64,000 bases of DNA from the NCBI RefSeq assembly GCF_018304945.1, contig NZ_JAGQEE010000005.1, positions 124,001 through 188,000 of the forward strand, written 5' to 3'. A program made the position numbers and the translations under genes. The notes under the pieces were generated by a model. That model did no database searches. It had not been told where the DNA came from and saw nothing but the letters and a program-made list of their open reading frames with translations. Source of the DNA: Collimonas humicola (GTDB lineage Bacteria; Pseudomonadota; Gammaproteobacteria; Burkholderiales; Burkholderiaceae_D). Shown one piece after another: positions 1-8,845 of this stretch. Each line of letters starts with the position of its first letter. Positions within the stretch are counted from its first letter, which is position 1.

Positions 1-366
1 CAGGCCCTGACCAACCTGAGCGAACGGGTGCCGATTACCGATCTGCGTTACTTCGTGGTCGCCGTGCTGATTCAGCGCGATTCAGGCGGCAACCTGACCG
101 ATGTGCTGGGGAACCTGAGCCGCTTGATCCGTGAGCGCCTGAAGCTGCTGGCCAGGGTGAAGGTGCTGTCGTCCGAGGGCCGCCTGTCGGCCTGGATACT
201 GGGGCTCATGCCATTCGCATTGGGCGCTGCCATGAGTCTCCTGAATCCGGATTTCATGGCGCCGCTGTGGCACGATCCTATCGGCATCGCCATCATCAAA
301 TACATGCTCGTCTTGATGGTGATCGGTATTTTTGTCTTGAGAAAAATAATCAAGATACGGGTGTAA
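1..366 (+). CDS. tadB: Type II/IV pilus inner-membrane protein TadB, C-terminal part
   Basis: This is the last 121 codons of a type II secretion system F-domain protein; the reading frame is open from the first base, so the gene begins before the window. TadB sits in the inner membrane and, with TadC, forms the platform on which the Tad/Flp pilus ATPase works. The visible part has the family's cytoplasmic helical block, with the IQRDSGGNLTDVLGNLS signature early and RERLKLLARVKVLSSEGR after it. Two hydrophobic segments follow (around codons 62-80 and 97-115) before a basic end. The stop lies 11 bases before tadC, which fits a tad operon. The family call is secure; the name tadB rests on the position before tadC. 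Confidence 0.88.
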   Translation, partial: QALTNLSERVPITDLRYFVVAVLIQRDSGGNLTDVLGNLSRLIRERLKLLARVKVLSSEGRLSAWILGLMPFALGAAMSLLNPDFMAPLWHDPIGIAIIKYMLVLMVIGIFVLRKIIKIRV

Positions 367-377
367 GGGAGAACGAC

Positions 378-1289
378 ATGCTGATACTTTCCGTACTTGT
401 TTTCTTTACGGTGACGCTGGGACTGGCAGGATTGTTTCTCTGGCTGGCGCCAACCAAGACCGAGCAACGGTTGCAGGCCATGTCCGATCCGGCCGAGAAA
501 CCGCGCTGGACGGAGACCATGGTGAATCTGGTCGGTCCGTTTGCGAACCTGTCTTCGCCGACCGGTAATTGGGAGGCATCGCCGCTGCGGATCAAGTTTT
601 TCAATGCTGGAATCCGGCATGGCGATGCCCGGCTGGTTTATTTTGGAATCAAGACCTTGCTGCCGCTGGTGTTTGCGGTGTTTGCCTTCCTGGCCCTGAG
701 CACCATGACGCAATACGACGGCATGGCGCTTTTGCTGTACCTGATGCTGGCCGCCATGATCGGCTGTTACCTGCCTAACGTTTTACTTCATTGGAAAATA
801 AAAATGCGCAGGCGCGAAATTTTCGAGAGTTTTCCCGATGCCGCCGACCTGATGCTGGTGTGCATCGAAGCAGGCCTGGGACTGGACGCCGGTCTCACCA
901 AGGTAGCCGATGAAATCAGGATCAAGAGTGTCGCCTTGGCGGAGGAGCTGCATTTGACTAACCTGGAGATGAGGGCGGGCGGCACCCGCGAGAAGTCATT
1001 GCGCAATCTCGCGCTGCGCACAGGGGTTGAGGAAATTGGCATATTCGCTTCCATGCTGACGCAGGCAGACAAATTCGGCACAAGCATCGGCGAATCGTTG
1101 CGGGTATTTTCCGACGACCTGCGGCACAAAAGGCAAATACGCGCCGAGGAAACGGCCGCCAAGGTTCCGACAAAAATGCTGTTTCCCCTGGTGGTGTTCA
1201 TATTCCCGTCGATTATCATGGTCATCATGGGGCCGGCCGTGATCCAGATTATCCGCACCATCATGCCGATGCTGAGCGGAATCCATTGA
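378..1289 (+). CDS. tadC: Type II/IV pilus inner-membrane protein TadC
   Basis: A 303-residue type II secretion F-domain protein, the usual length for TadC, the second polytopic platform protein of the Tad/Flp pilus. There is an N-terminal membrane segment (about residues 2-22), two more near residues 90-135, a soluble block with PDAADLMLVCIEAGLGLDAG, the GTREKSLRNLALRTGVEE stretch typical of TadC, and a C-terminal membrane pair ending near the last residue. I chose the ATG at 378 because AAGGGAG lies just upstream; the open frame goes further back but overlaps tadB. It appears to be the last tad gene here, since the next genes face the other way. Confidence 0.9.
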   Translation: MLILSVLVFFTVTLGLAGLFLWLAPTKTEQRLQAMSDPAEKPRWTETMVNLVGPFANLSSPTGNWEASPLRIKFFNAGIRHGDARLVYFGIKTLLPLVFAVFAFLALSTMTQYDGMALLLYLMLAAMIGCYLPNVLLHWKIKMRRREIFESFPDAADLMLVCIEAGLGLDAGLTKVADEIRIKSVALAEELHLTNLEMRAGGTREKSLRNLALRTGVEEIGIFASMLTQADKFGTSIGESLRVFSDDLRHKRQIRAEETAAKVPTKMLFPLVVFIFPSIIMVIMGPAVIQIIRTIMPMLSGIH

Positions 1290-1300
1290 GCCGCGATTTG

Positions 1301-1987
1301 CTAGGGAAGGGGATTTCCCAGCTGATGCTTGATTGCATACACGTATAGTTCAAGTCGATTGCTCACGCCCAGCTTGTGGTATATCGATGTCAAATGATTG
1401 CACAAGGTGTGTTCGGATATATATAGCCGTTGCGAAAGCGCTTTGTTCGAAGCGCCGCTTCCCTCGACGATCGTGCGGATGATTTTTTGCTCCTTGGCTG
1501 TCAGGGTATCCTTCTTTTCCGTTTCGGGATCAGGCTTGCGGACAGCGACTGGATTCATGAGTTCGCCGAATACCCTGCCCAGCGTCTCGCGGTCAAGCCA
1601 CAGCTCGCCCTGATGGGTTTTTTCGATCGCCTTCAGCACCTGTTCCGCCGGCACGTCTTTGCGCAGCACCCCGCGGGCGCCGCGAAGAACTGCGACGTCC
1701 AGCGTCGATTGTTTGCGTTCGGCGGTCAAGATCAGCACGCGCGACACCAGATTCGACAGCAGGGCTGGAATAATATCGAGGGCGTCTTTCCCGTCCAGGT
1801 CAAGGTCCAGCAAAATGACGTCGGGAACCAACTGATCGATTTTCGCAAGCGCTTCTTCGCAGGTTCTTGCGGTTCCGACCACTTCCATTTTCGGTTTTTC
1901 GCCATCGATCAGTTTGCTCAATCCCCACAACATCGTCTGGTGATCGTCTATGAGCATTACGCGAATGGTTGCGTCCGCCGGTTTCAT
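1301..1987 (-). CDS. NarL/LuxR-family response regulator
   Basis: A 228-residue two-component response regulator. The N-terminal receiver domain (about 8-125) has the acidic pair in LIDDH and a phospho-acceptor Asp in LLDLDLDG. The C-terminal LuxR-type helix-turn-helix (about 160-225) carries LTAKEQKIIRTIVEG, then SEHTLCNHLTSIYHKLGV. It lies 12 bases after the histidine kinase gene on the same strand, so the two very probably form one system and one transcript. Its targets are not shown by the sequence; the adjacent convergent tad pilus genes are an obvious but unproven candidate. Confidence 0.93.
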   Translation of the reverse strand: MKPADATIRVMLIDDHQTMLWGLSKLIDGEKPKMEVVGTARTCEEALAKIDQLVPDVILLDLDLDGKDALDIIPALLSNLVSRVLILTAERKQSTLDVAVLRGARGVLRKDVPAEQVLKAIEKTHQGELWLDRETLGRVFGELMNPVAVRKPDPETEKKDTLTAKEQKIIRTIVEGSGASNKALSQRLYISEHTLCNHLTSIYHKLGVSNRLELYVYAIKHQLGNPLP

Positions 1988-1999
1988 GGCCTCACCTTT

Positions 2000-3706
2000 T
2001 CAGACGGGTATTTCGATCAATACGGCGGCGCCGCCGCCTGCCCTTTGCTTGACCCGGGTATTGCCGCCCAGCGCGGTGGCCCGTTCGGTAATCGATCGCG
2101 GCGTGAAATCGACAGGCTGGGAGCTGATACCTTCATTTTCAATTTGAATCCGGAGCCATCCGCCTGCGCACTGGAGTTTGACGCATCCGCTCTGCGCATC
2201 CGTGTGCTTGCAGATGTTGCTCAATCCTTCGCGCACGACCTGCAGCACTTCTGCGGTCAGGCGGTCGCTCACATTGAGCTCGCCTTCCATGCTGACGTCG
2301 ATGTCGATCCCGTAGAACTCCCGGACTTGCGCCGCCTGCTGGCGCAGGATGACGAGAAATATCGGTTCAGTCTGCCCCAGCTCGTTTTTGAACGTTCCTG
2401 CATAGCGGCGCAGATCGCCTATGACTTGTGCTGCCATATTCATCAATTTGTCGAGGTCGTCGATGAGGGGATTGTCGGGAGCGGCTTTGTTCCGCACGGC
2501 GCTCAGGCCCATTTTCAAACCGATATACGGCTGGATGGCTGTATCGTGGATATCCAAGGCAATCTTTTTCCGCTCTTGCGAAACCGCCTCCGAGGCCATC
2601 CGGTCGAGGAGTTCAATATTCTCGATAACGGGAAATGCCTGTTCGGCGATATGGCTCAGGAACAGGGCATCCGCTTTGCTGAATCTGTTTCTCTGCGAGA
2701 TCAGATAGATACGGCCTTCCCCTTTCCTCAATGACAAAGGAACACTGATAAAGGAATCTGTTTCCAGAAGCTCGGCCATGTCCTGGCTGGTCTGCTCCGC
2801 GCGTTTGAGCCATTTCCCGCTGGTAGTTTCATATACCTGGGACCCGCCGAGTATGGACATGGCTGAGCCAAGCGGGCGGGTGTATGCCACGACCTGGTCC
2901 TGGGAAAAAGCCATCAGCCGCGATGCCGCTTCTGCACGGATTTGCACGGCATTGATCGATTGCTCCGCATCGCCTTCCTTTATTGTCCGTAATGAATCGG
3001 TCGCGGAATCTTTATCCCGGATCACCAGAATACAGCTGCTGCCTTTGAAAAACGCCAAGGTTTTTTTCAGGATGGAGGTGATGGTGTGATCTACCCCAAA
3101 ACGCGGATTTGACAGCCGGCTGACATCGCGAAGCAGGGCAATCCGGCGCTTCAGCTCTATTTTCGATTCGCCCCAGCGCGCGCTCATGTAGCCGAACGCC
3201 AGCAGGAATGTGGTGCGCAGCAATAGGCGGGGAAGGTCTTGCTCTGTCTCCAGCGCCAAGCCGCTTGCAGCGAGCAATACTGCTGAAGCGACGGTGATGC
3301 GCGCGCCTTCTTCGAATCCCCAGCGGAAAGAGGAAGTGAGAATGGCGAAAAAGAAGAACAGGGAAAAAAAGCTGCTGACGCCGCCTGTGAACAAAACAAT
3401 CAGCGCATACCAGCAGATGTCCATCCAGTGAATCAGCTTGCTCTGGGAGAAAGGCTTGTTAAGCAGCGCAAAAATGTAAAGGACAGTGCAATGCAAGACA
3501 TACCCGGAAAAGACGAACCAGGTAACACTGTTGACGCCGCTCAAGCCAGAAGGGTCGATAAAAATCGCCAGCAGGCCAGACACGGCCAGCACCAGCCGCA
3601 TCCTGCCGACCATTTGTGCATCAGCGGCGTCCGCGGCAAGACTCGAAGCAACTTCGCTTTTTTGGTCTAGCCTATGGGCGGCCATAGTGTTCTCGCGCCA
3701 AGACAT
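2000..3706 (-). CDS. Membrane-bound NarL-type (HisKA_3) sensor histidine kinase
   Basis: A 568-residue sensor kinase. It has several hydrophobic segments between residues 34 and 175 (probably five or six membrane spans), a GAF-like region at about 210-370, then the HisKA_3 dimerisation helix with the phospho-acceptor His in ALDIHDTAIQPYIGLKMGL near residue 388. A short HATPase domain follows, with the N-box VVREGLSNICKHTDA and a C-terminal GGGAAVLIEIPV. It is the UhpB/NarX/DegS type that pairs with NarL regulators, and the regulator gene follows directly. The start could also be the ATG at 3685, which has GAGA close upstream. The signal sensed is unknown. Confidence 0.9.
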   Translation of the reverse strand: MSWRENTMAAHRLDQKSEVASSLAADAADAQMVGRMRLVLAVSGLLAIFIDPSGLSGVNSVTWFVFSGYVLHCTVLYIFALLNKPFSQSKLIHWMDICWYALIVLFTGGVSSFFSLFFFFAILTSSFRWGFEEGARITVASAVLLAASGLALETEQDLPRLLLRTTFLLAFGYMSARWGESKIELKRRIALLRDVSRLSNPRFGVDHTITSILKKTLAFFKGSSCILVIRDKDSATDSLRTIKEGDAEQSINAVQIRAEAASRLMAFSQDQVVAYTRPLGSAMSILGGSQVYETTSGKWLKRAEQTSQDMAELLETDSFISVPLSLRKGEGRIYLISQRNRFSKADALFLSHIAEQAFPVIENIELLDRMASEAVSQERKKIALDIHDTAIQPYIGLKMGLSAVRNKAAPDNPLIDDLDKLMNMAAQVIGDLRRYAGTFKNELGQTEPIFLVILRQQAAQVREFYGIDIDVSMEGELNVSDRLTAEVLQVVREGLSNICKHTDAQSGCVKLQCAGGWLRIQIENEGISSQPVDFTPRSITERATALGGNTRVKQRAGGGAAVLIEIPV

Positions 3707-4341
3707 TGAGCGTGATCCTCCCTTTGTTTCCTTGCGCGCTATTTTTTGCTACCCCTTATAGGACGCGCTGGTGTCCGGAAACTGCCAAACTGGTTTGTTG
3801 CTTTTCAATAATTCCCCTGATTTTCTTGGGGAAATATTTTTAATTGTTAACTGTTGATTTATTTTATATTTTGATTGTTAATTTGCATATTGCCTCTCAG
3901 GTATAGCGATGTCAATGCCGGAGTGCACGCATCTGTGGTAAAGAAATCAATTGCCAACTGATAAATGGCAGCAGTCTCTGTATCCCTGTCCCAGAAGGCA
4001 GGAGGCTGCACCGATTTGCGCTTTTCGATTCCCTGCAGGATCGCGCTGGACACTATTTTTCCACTGGCGCGGCAGATAGCTGTTCGAACCTTTCGACGCC
4101 CTCATGATCGCCCGCATTGCGCAATCGGCAGTTGCCTTGTTTCGCCTGCCTTGGGGTCAAAAAAAATGCCGATGAAGACTTCGTCCATGCAGGAAGGTTA
4201 AAGATTGTGACGTCTTGGAAAAGCAGTCAACTGCATCTATAAGCTCCCCGTTCTAGAACCCACAACAAGTGATCGCGGTGCAAAGCGTGCCGTGTTTGTT
4301 TGTCGGAAGTCATTTTGAAAATAATTTTCTGGAGCAAGATT
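3707..4341. other. Gene-free stretch, 635 bp
   Basis: Noticeably AT-rich for this genome, especially 3780-3900. The hairpin TTCCCC (3812-3817) / GGGGAA (3828-3833) is followed by ATATTTTT, but no plus-strand gene ends just before it. Short open frames at 3965-4201 (+) and 3859-4053 (-) have no ribosome site or recognisable protein. The first part must carry the promoter of the histidine kinase gene and the last part that of the small His-rich protein gene. Confidence 0.5.
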
Positions 4342-4644
4342 ATGAAATGTTCTCTCATCGCCTCGGCAATCATCGGCCTCGGGATAGGTATTTCCGGCGC
4401 GGCGCATGCCATTGATGTCGGCATCAATATCGGGACGCCCGTTCCAGTGATCGTTGCACCTGCGCCAGCTGTCGTGGTTGGCTGGCATGGCGATCGATAC
4501 TACGACGGCCACCGCTACTGGGAGCGGCGCGAGTGGGAACAGCGCCACCATCGTGACGAAGATCACGACCGGGATCATCGCCGCGATCGCGACGAGGACC
4601 GCGGCCATTGCCCGCCGGGACATGCGAAAAAGGGCGAGTGCTGA
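4342..4644 (+). CDS. Small exported His/Asp/Arg-rich protein
   Basis: A 100-residue protein of unknown function. Residues 1-22 form a clear signal peptide (MKCSLIASAI, then a cut after AAHA). The mature part has a hydrophobic VPVIVAPAPAVVV stretch, a WHGDRYYDGHRYWERREWEQ segment, and a very charged tail dominated by H, D and R ending in CPPGHAKKGEC with two cysteines. Such tails are common in small periplasmic proteins of Burkholderiales and may bind metal, but that is inference. The ATG at 4342 is preceded by GGAG at a good distance. It is followed by an OmpA-family lipoprotein gene 170 bp downstream. Confidence 0.7.
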   Translation: MKCSLIASAIIGLGIGISGAAHAIDVGINIGTPVPVIVAPAPAVVVGWHGDRYYDGHRYWERREWEQRHHRDEDHDRDHRRDRDEDRGHCPPGHAKKGEC

Positions 4645-4814
4645 CAGATGCGCGCAGCGGCATAACACGAAGGCGGTTTTTACATCGGTGAAGACCGGCA
4701 TATCGAAGGCAATGCCGACGCATTGCGCTATTGCGTATGCTGATCTGCGCCAAAGATTTTTCAGTAATTAAGAACACATTAAGAACACATTCAATCCATC
4801 AAAGAGGAAAGATC

Positions 4815-5501
4815 ATGAACCAATTCAAGATAGGCGCCTTGGTGCTGGCGGTTACTGTGATAACAGCGGGTTGCGCCGATATGTCGGAAACGCAAAAAGG
4901 CACGGCGATGGGTGCCGGAGCAGGTGCCGTGCTGGGCGGTCTGGTCGGCGGTATCGCGGGGCCGGGCGGTGCGAAGCGAACGGCAATCGGCGCAGGCATC
5001 GGCGCCGCGATTGGCGCGGTGGGAGGCAATATCTGGTCTAACCGGATGGAAGCGCAGAAAAAGGCCATGGAACAGGCAACCCAAGGTACTGGCGTGCAGG
5101 TTAGCCAGACCGCGGACAACCGCCTGAAAGTCAATATCCCTGCCGATACCGGTTTCGCCACGGGCAAAGCCGACCTTAATCCTTCATTGCGTCCGGTACT
5201 CGACCAGCTGGCTTCAAGCCTGGCGCAAAATCCGGCTGCCCTGGTGGAAGTTTACGGCCATACCGATAATACCGGCAGCGACGCCATCAACGGCCCGTTG
5301 TCGCGCCAGCGCGCACAGAACGTCAGCAGCTACCTGAGCAGCCGCGGCGTTGCGGCAAACCGCATTACGTCCGACGGGCTCGGCGCGAGCCAGCCGCTGG
5401 TTGCCAACGACACGCCTGCTAATCGCGCGATCAATCGTCGCGCTGAAATTTATGTTCGGGAACAGACGCCTCCTCAGCAAGGGCAGCAACCTGCGCGGTG
5501 A
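4815..5501 (+). CDS. OmpA-family outer-membrane lipoprotein (YiaD-like)
   Basis: A 228-residue protein. The N-terminus is a lipoprotein signal ending in the lipobox ITAGC, so it is lipidated at Cys 20. Next comes a glycine-zipper region (about 32-80, GAGAGAVLGGLVGGIAG and GAGIGAAIGAVGG), which may insert in or along the membrane. The C-terminal OmpA domain (about 110-220) contains VEVYGHTDNTGS and NGPLSRQRAQNVSSYL, the peptidoglycan-binding signature, and ends NRRAEIYV. The role is outer-membrane to cell-wall anchoring. AAAGAGG lies upstream of the ATG at 4815; an upstream in-frame ATG at 4731 has no ribosome site. Confidence 0.92.
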   Translation: MNQFKIGALVLAVTVITAGCADMSETQKGTAMGAGAGAVLGGLVGGIAGPGGAKRTAIGAGIGAAIGAVGGNIWSNRMEAQKKAMEQATQGTGVQVSQTADNRLKVNIPADTGFATGKADLNPSLRPVLDQLASSLAQNPAALVEVYGHTDNTGSDAINGPLSRQRAQNVSSYLSSRGVAANRITSDGLGASQPLVANDTPANRAINRRAEIYVREQTPPQQGQQPAR

Positions 5502-5618
5502 TTTCCGGCGGCGGGGAAGCCGGGCCGTATCTGCGGTGCGCGCACTTGCGGATACGATGTCCGGCGCGCCGCCTTGCAAGGTTGCAGATGCTCGAAAGCC
5601 CGCCAGGCCGGCAACTGC

Positions 5619-6128
5619 CTAGGAGCTGGCCCATTCCGCAAGCTTGGCGACGGTATTCATGTTGCGCGCAGTCCCATTTGTTGCGGCGGCAATCTTCAGT
5701 TTCGAGTCCGCCATGCCGGCGCCATAGTGCACGTAGATCTCACGCACGCCCAGCGCGGCTTCTTCGTCCTGCTGGCCGCGCATATCGTCCAGGGCGTCCG
5801 GCGGCGGCGGAGCGTCAAGGAATATCGCTACCGTCCGGTTCGGCGCCGCCGATTTGAACGGATTGCCGTCGAGGACGGCGGCCATTTCCTCAGCGGTGCG
5901 CACCAGCACGCCGATAGGCTTTCCGGCATAGGCCTTGAGACAGGCTTCCAGTTTCGCTTTCACCGATGTTGCTGAAAGCTTGCTGGTAAAAACGACATTG
6001 CCGCTGGCAATGTAGGTTCGCACTTTGGCAAAGCCCAAGGATTCACACATCGCCTTCAGTTCGGACATTGGCAGCTTGCCGGTGCCGCCGACATTTACGG
6101 CTCGCAACAGGGCAACGTAGCTGTACAT
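5619..6128 (-). CDS. DUF1697 family protein
   Basis: A 169-residue protein with the hallmarks of DUF1697: an opening YVALLRAVNVGGTGKLPMSELK, then FAKVRTYIASGNVVFTS, and a C-terminal NMNTVAKLAEWA. These are small cytoplasmic proteins of unknown biochemical function found across many bacteria. The gene stands alone, with the OmpA-type gene ending before it on the other strand and a long gene-free stretch upstream. GAGGAGGAACC just before the ATG is a strong ribosome site. Confidence 0.9.
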   Translation of the reverse strand: MYSYVALLRAVNVGGTGKLPMSELKAMCESLGFAKVRTYIASGNVVFTSKLSATSVKAKLEACLKAYAGKPIGVLVRTAEEMAAVLDGNPFKSAAPNRTVAIFLDAPPPPDALDDMRGQQDEEAALGVREIYVHYGAGMADSKLKIAAATNGTARNMNTVAKLAEWASS

Positions 6129-6800
6129 GCAGGTTCCTCCTCGTTCAAGATCAGAAGTGCATTATCCTACCTATCGGCATGGAATTGTCTCGTGTTAATT
6201 TGATTGATCGGCACGCATGATTCTTCTGCGCATCGTGCGGCCAGATGTCATTTCGGCGGCGAGCAGCGTCTGGCTTGAATATGGCGCAAACATATCCTAT
6301 TCTGGCTTGGCGATACAACGATAAAACATCGCAAATCTGCGCGAGAAACTGAGCAAGATGATGATGGACGCCAACAAATCCATTGACGCTCCGCTGCTTT
6401 GCCCCTTACCCCGGTACCTGAAAATTCGGAGATCGCCGGTGTGTATGTCGAACAGATCAGCAGTCCTCCAAATCCTCGAAAAAAATTTCTTTAACCGTTA
6501 CGCATTGAATCGGGGAACCGATATGAACCGGTTCCTGGAAAATTATTCCCTATGTGCCTGAGTTGCGGCTCTTCTTGTCCGCAAGAGTGCTTATAGCCAG
6601 CTGCTTTTATTGCCTGGCAGGAGCGTCAGGCATGACAGCCCGGAACGGACTTGACCGATTCCATGATGGACAGCCCCATCATTTTTGAGAAGCAATATTT
6701 TTAAAAGAGAAGATATTTCATTGTCGCCCGGTGCCGAAGCAGGACGATCAATCTCACGACGCACCCGACCATATTCTGTTGAAAAGAAAGGACGCCCATC
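6129..6800. other. Gene-free stretch, 672 bp
   Basis: No convincing gene. There is a perfect dyad GGAACCG (6514-6520) / CGGTTCC (6529-6535) with an 8-base spacer, which could be an operator or a short hairpin. An in-frame ATG at 6358 gives 67 codons without a ribosome site or a protein-like composition. Base composition becomes more AT-rich after 6660, where the promoter of the next gene should lie. Confidence 0.45.
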
Positions 6801-7232
6801 ATGAAAAACCTTGTTTTTATTTCCATAATAAGCGTGTTTGCATTGGCGGCTTCAGCACAGACGACGCCGGACAATCAGACTGTGAATGTCACCGGTCCCG
6901 CTTTGCGCATTGAACTCCCGAGCCACTACCATCGGATGCAAGCTGTCGAAGCCTATGACTATCTGCGTTCATACAGTCTTTCAAATGGCATGACGCTTGA
7001 CCTGTTCTACAGAGGGCCGCAACTTTATGCTGAAGTAGGAGACCAGGGACGGCATGCCATTGTTTCCACTGCGCCGAACGAATTCGTGGCCCTGGATCGG
7101 CAATTGAAAATGACCATCAATCTGCATGGCAGCGATGATGCAAGCGGAGAGCTGATCATGGTCCTGCCGCGGCACCAGCTGGCAAATGGCGGTGTGGCCG
7201 GCGAGCGGCTATTGACGTTTGCGTTTCGCTAG
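6801..7232 (+). CDS. Exported protein of unknown function
   Basis: A 143-residue protein I do not recognise. A signal peptide covers residues 1-19 (MKNLVFISIISVFALAASA, cut before QTT). The mature part is mixed alpha/beta with LRIELPSHYHRM, a GMTLDLFYRGPQLYAEVG segment typical of a beta-sheet protein, and a C-terminal LLTFAFR. AAAGGACG lies before the ATG. It is flanked by a 670-bp gap and a channel gene, so context does not suggest a role. It is probably periplasmic. Confidence 0.75.
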   Translation: MKNLVFISIISVFALAASAQTTPDNQTVNVTGPALRIELPSHYHRMQAVEAYDYLRSYSLSNGMTLDLFYRGPQLYAEVGDQGRHAIVSTAPNEFVALDRQLKMTINLHGSDDASGELIMVLPRHQLANGGVAGERLLTFAFR

Positions 7233-7413
7233 GGACGCCAGATTTCCGTCCAGGGAGGGACGGATAATGCGGATTTGGAAATAGGAAGTATAGGCCGGCG
7301 ATGCTATCAAAAGCCCTGCCGGAATTTACAATGGCGCGCTTTCCTCCTTTCCCGGCCGCGGGAAGGGCGGTCCATCCAAGTCTTGCCAGCTGCGCTTAGT
7401 CGCTATAACTTCC

Positions 7414-8133
7414 ATGACCCTGTCGCGCCGTTTGGCTGCCGAGGCAATCGGCACTGCTTTCCTGCTGGCTGCCATCGTCGGCTCCGGCATCATGGCTGCG
7501 CGCCTGTCCGGGGCGAATGAAGGCGTCGCCTTGCTGGCCAATACGCTGGTCACCGGCCTGGCGCTGATGACCTTGATACTCACTTTCGCCCCGGTTTCGG
7601 GCGCCCATTTCAATCCCGTCGTGACATTGCTGGAAGCGTGGCAAGGAAAAATGCCATGGCGTGATGCGCCGTCCTATGTCGCTGCACAAGTGATTGGCGC
7701 ATGCGCAGGCGTGGCGGCGGTCGATGTGATGTTTGGCTTGCCGGCTTTCTCTGCGGCGACCCAAGTCAAATCCGGCTGGGCGCAATTGTGGAGTGAATTT
7801 ATCGCCGCCTTTGGCCTGATCGGCGTGATTGTCGGCTGCTCGCGCAGGCGTCCTGCGGCAACGCCTTTTGCGGTTGCCGCCTATATCGTGGCGGCGTGCT
7901 GGTTTACTTCTTCATCTTCCTTCGCCAATCCGGCGGCGACGCTGGCGCGGGCGCTGAGCAATACGTTTACCGGCATTCGGCCGGCCGACGTGGCCGGTTT
8001 TGTCGTCGCGCAAATCACGGGGGCGGGCTGTGCCGCCGTGGTGTTTGACTGGCTGTTCCAGCCTGCCGGCAAGTTCGATCTGAGCGCAAAGCACGAGTCT
8101 GCTGCCGACGCTGGAAGCGAGATGCTTCCATAA
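7414..8133 (+). CDS. Aquaporin-family (MIP) channel protein
   Basis: A 239-residue inner-membrane channel of the MIP family. The first half-pore motif is seen as SGAHFNPVVTL (NPV) near residue 70 and the second as FANPAATLARAL (NPA) near residue 175, each in the expected place in the two halves of the protein. Six membrane segments can be traced between residues 8 and 220. The change of the first NPA to NPV is known in some MIP members, including arsenic-linked ones, so the substrate need not be water; no arsenic gene cluster is nearby. No clear ribosome site precedes the ATG, so the start is approximate. Confidence 0.85.
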   Translation: MTLSRRLAAEAIGTAFLLAAIVGSGIMAARLSGANEGVALLANTLVTGLALMTLILTFAPVSGAHFNPVVTLLEAWQGKMPWRDAPSYVAAQVIGACAGVAAVDVMFGLPAFSAATQVKSGWAQLWSEFIAAFGLIGVIVGCSRRRPAATPFAVAAYIVAACWFTSSSSFANPAATLARALSNTFTGIRPADVAGFVVAQITGAGCAAVVFDWLFQPAGKFDLSAKHESAADAGSEMLP

Positions 8134-8341
8134 GCGCTGCTTTTTCCGAAGCGTCTTTCGGGATTCCCATATCTTTCCCGGTTCAACGCTGCCCGCATCA
8201 TAGTTGCTTTAAAATGCCCCGCGTGATCGTGTCTTGCATCCAGCGCATGCGCCCTATGCGATGGACTGCCGGACACATGATGATGCCGATGCGAGACGCA
8301 TCTCGGATGAACTGCGAAAAACCTTTATGGATAGGAAGCTG

Positions 8342-8845
8342 ATGCATACTTTAGGGCGATGCTATGGAGCGGCTTTGATGTTACTTGCCTGTACCGCTGC
8401 CGCTGCGCAGGCAGAGCAAAGCGATCTGTTTGGCCTGATAGAGAGCCGGCCGATGGGCGAAGTATGGCTCAATGGCGGTTTCTATTCCCAGCACTTCGAT
8501 CGCGACAAGGGCTTGAACAACAACAATTACGGCCTTGGCGCCGAATACCGGTTTTCTAGCGTGGCGTCGGCCACTGCAGGCAGGTTCTACAACAGCGACA
8601 GGGAATATTCAAATTATGTCGGCGTGTACTACCAGCCGGTATATATCGGGCCGGTGCGCCTGGGCGTGGTCGCCGGCGGCTTCAACGGCTATCCGAAAAT
8701 GCAGCATGGCGACTGGTTCCTGGCGGCGATTCCGGTTGCCAGCATCGAGTACAAACAGGTCGGCTTGAATCTGGCGATCATCCCCAGCTATAAGGACAGG
8801 CTGTACGGCGCGCTGTCTTTCCAGTTGAAAATCAAGGTTTTCTGA
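8342..8845 (+). CDS. Probable outer-membrane beta-barrel protein
   Basis: A 167-residue exported protein. Residues 1-20 are a signal peptide (MHTLGRCYGAALML ending in AAAAQA). The mature protein is a run of amphipathic beta strands with aromatic ends: GGFYSQHFDRDKGLNNNNYG, YSNYVGVYYQPVYIGP, VRLGVVAGG, and a final strand ending LSFQLKIKVF with a C-terminal aromatic residue, the usual barrel-assembly signal. Size and pattern recall PagP-like eight-strand barrels, but I see no catalytic motif that proves it. AGGA five bases before the ATG at 8342 decided the start; 8327 is an alternative. The last 14 bases overlap the convergent mauG-like gene. Confidence 0.75.
   Translation: MHTLGRCYGAALMLLACTAAAAQAEQSDLFGLIESRPMGEVWLNGGFYSQHFDRDKGLNNNNYGLGAEYRFSSVASATAGRFYNSDREYSNYVGVYYQPVYIGPVRLGVVAGGFNGYPKMQHGDWFLAAIPVASIEYKQVGLNLAIIPSYKDRLYGALSFQLKIKVF

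Noticed and set aside
1430-2734. A 434-codon open frame on the plus strand
   Set aside because: Antisense to the response regulator and kinase genes, which are certain.
4075-4100. A tRNA fragment suggested by TTCGAACC
   Set aside because: No acceptor stem, anticodon arm or D-arm can be folded around it.
3859-4201. Two short open frames, 64 and 78 codons, in the gap before the His-rich protein
   Set aside because: No ribosome sites, no domain or signal peptide, and they overlap each other on opposite strands.
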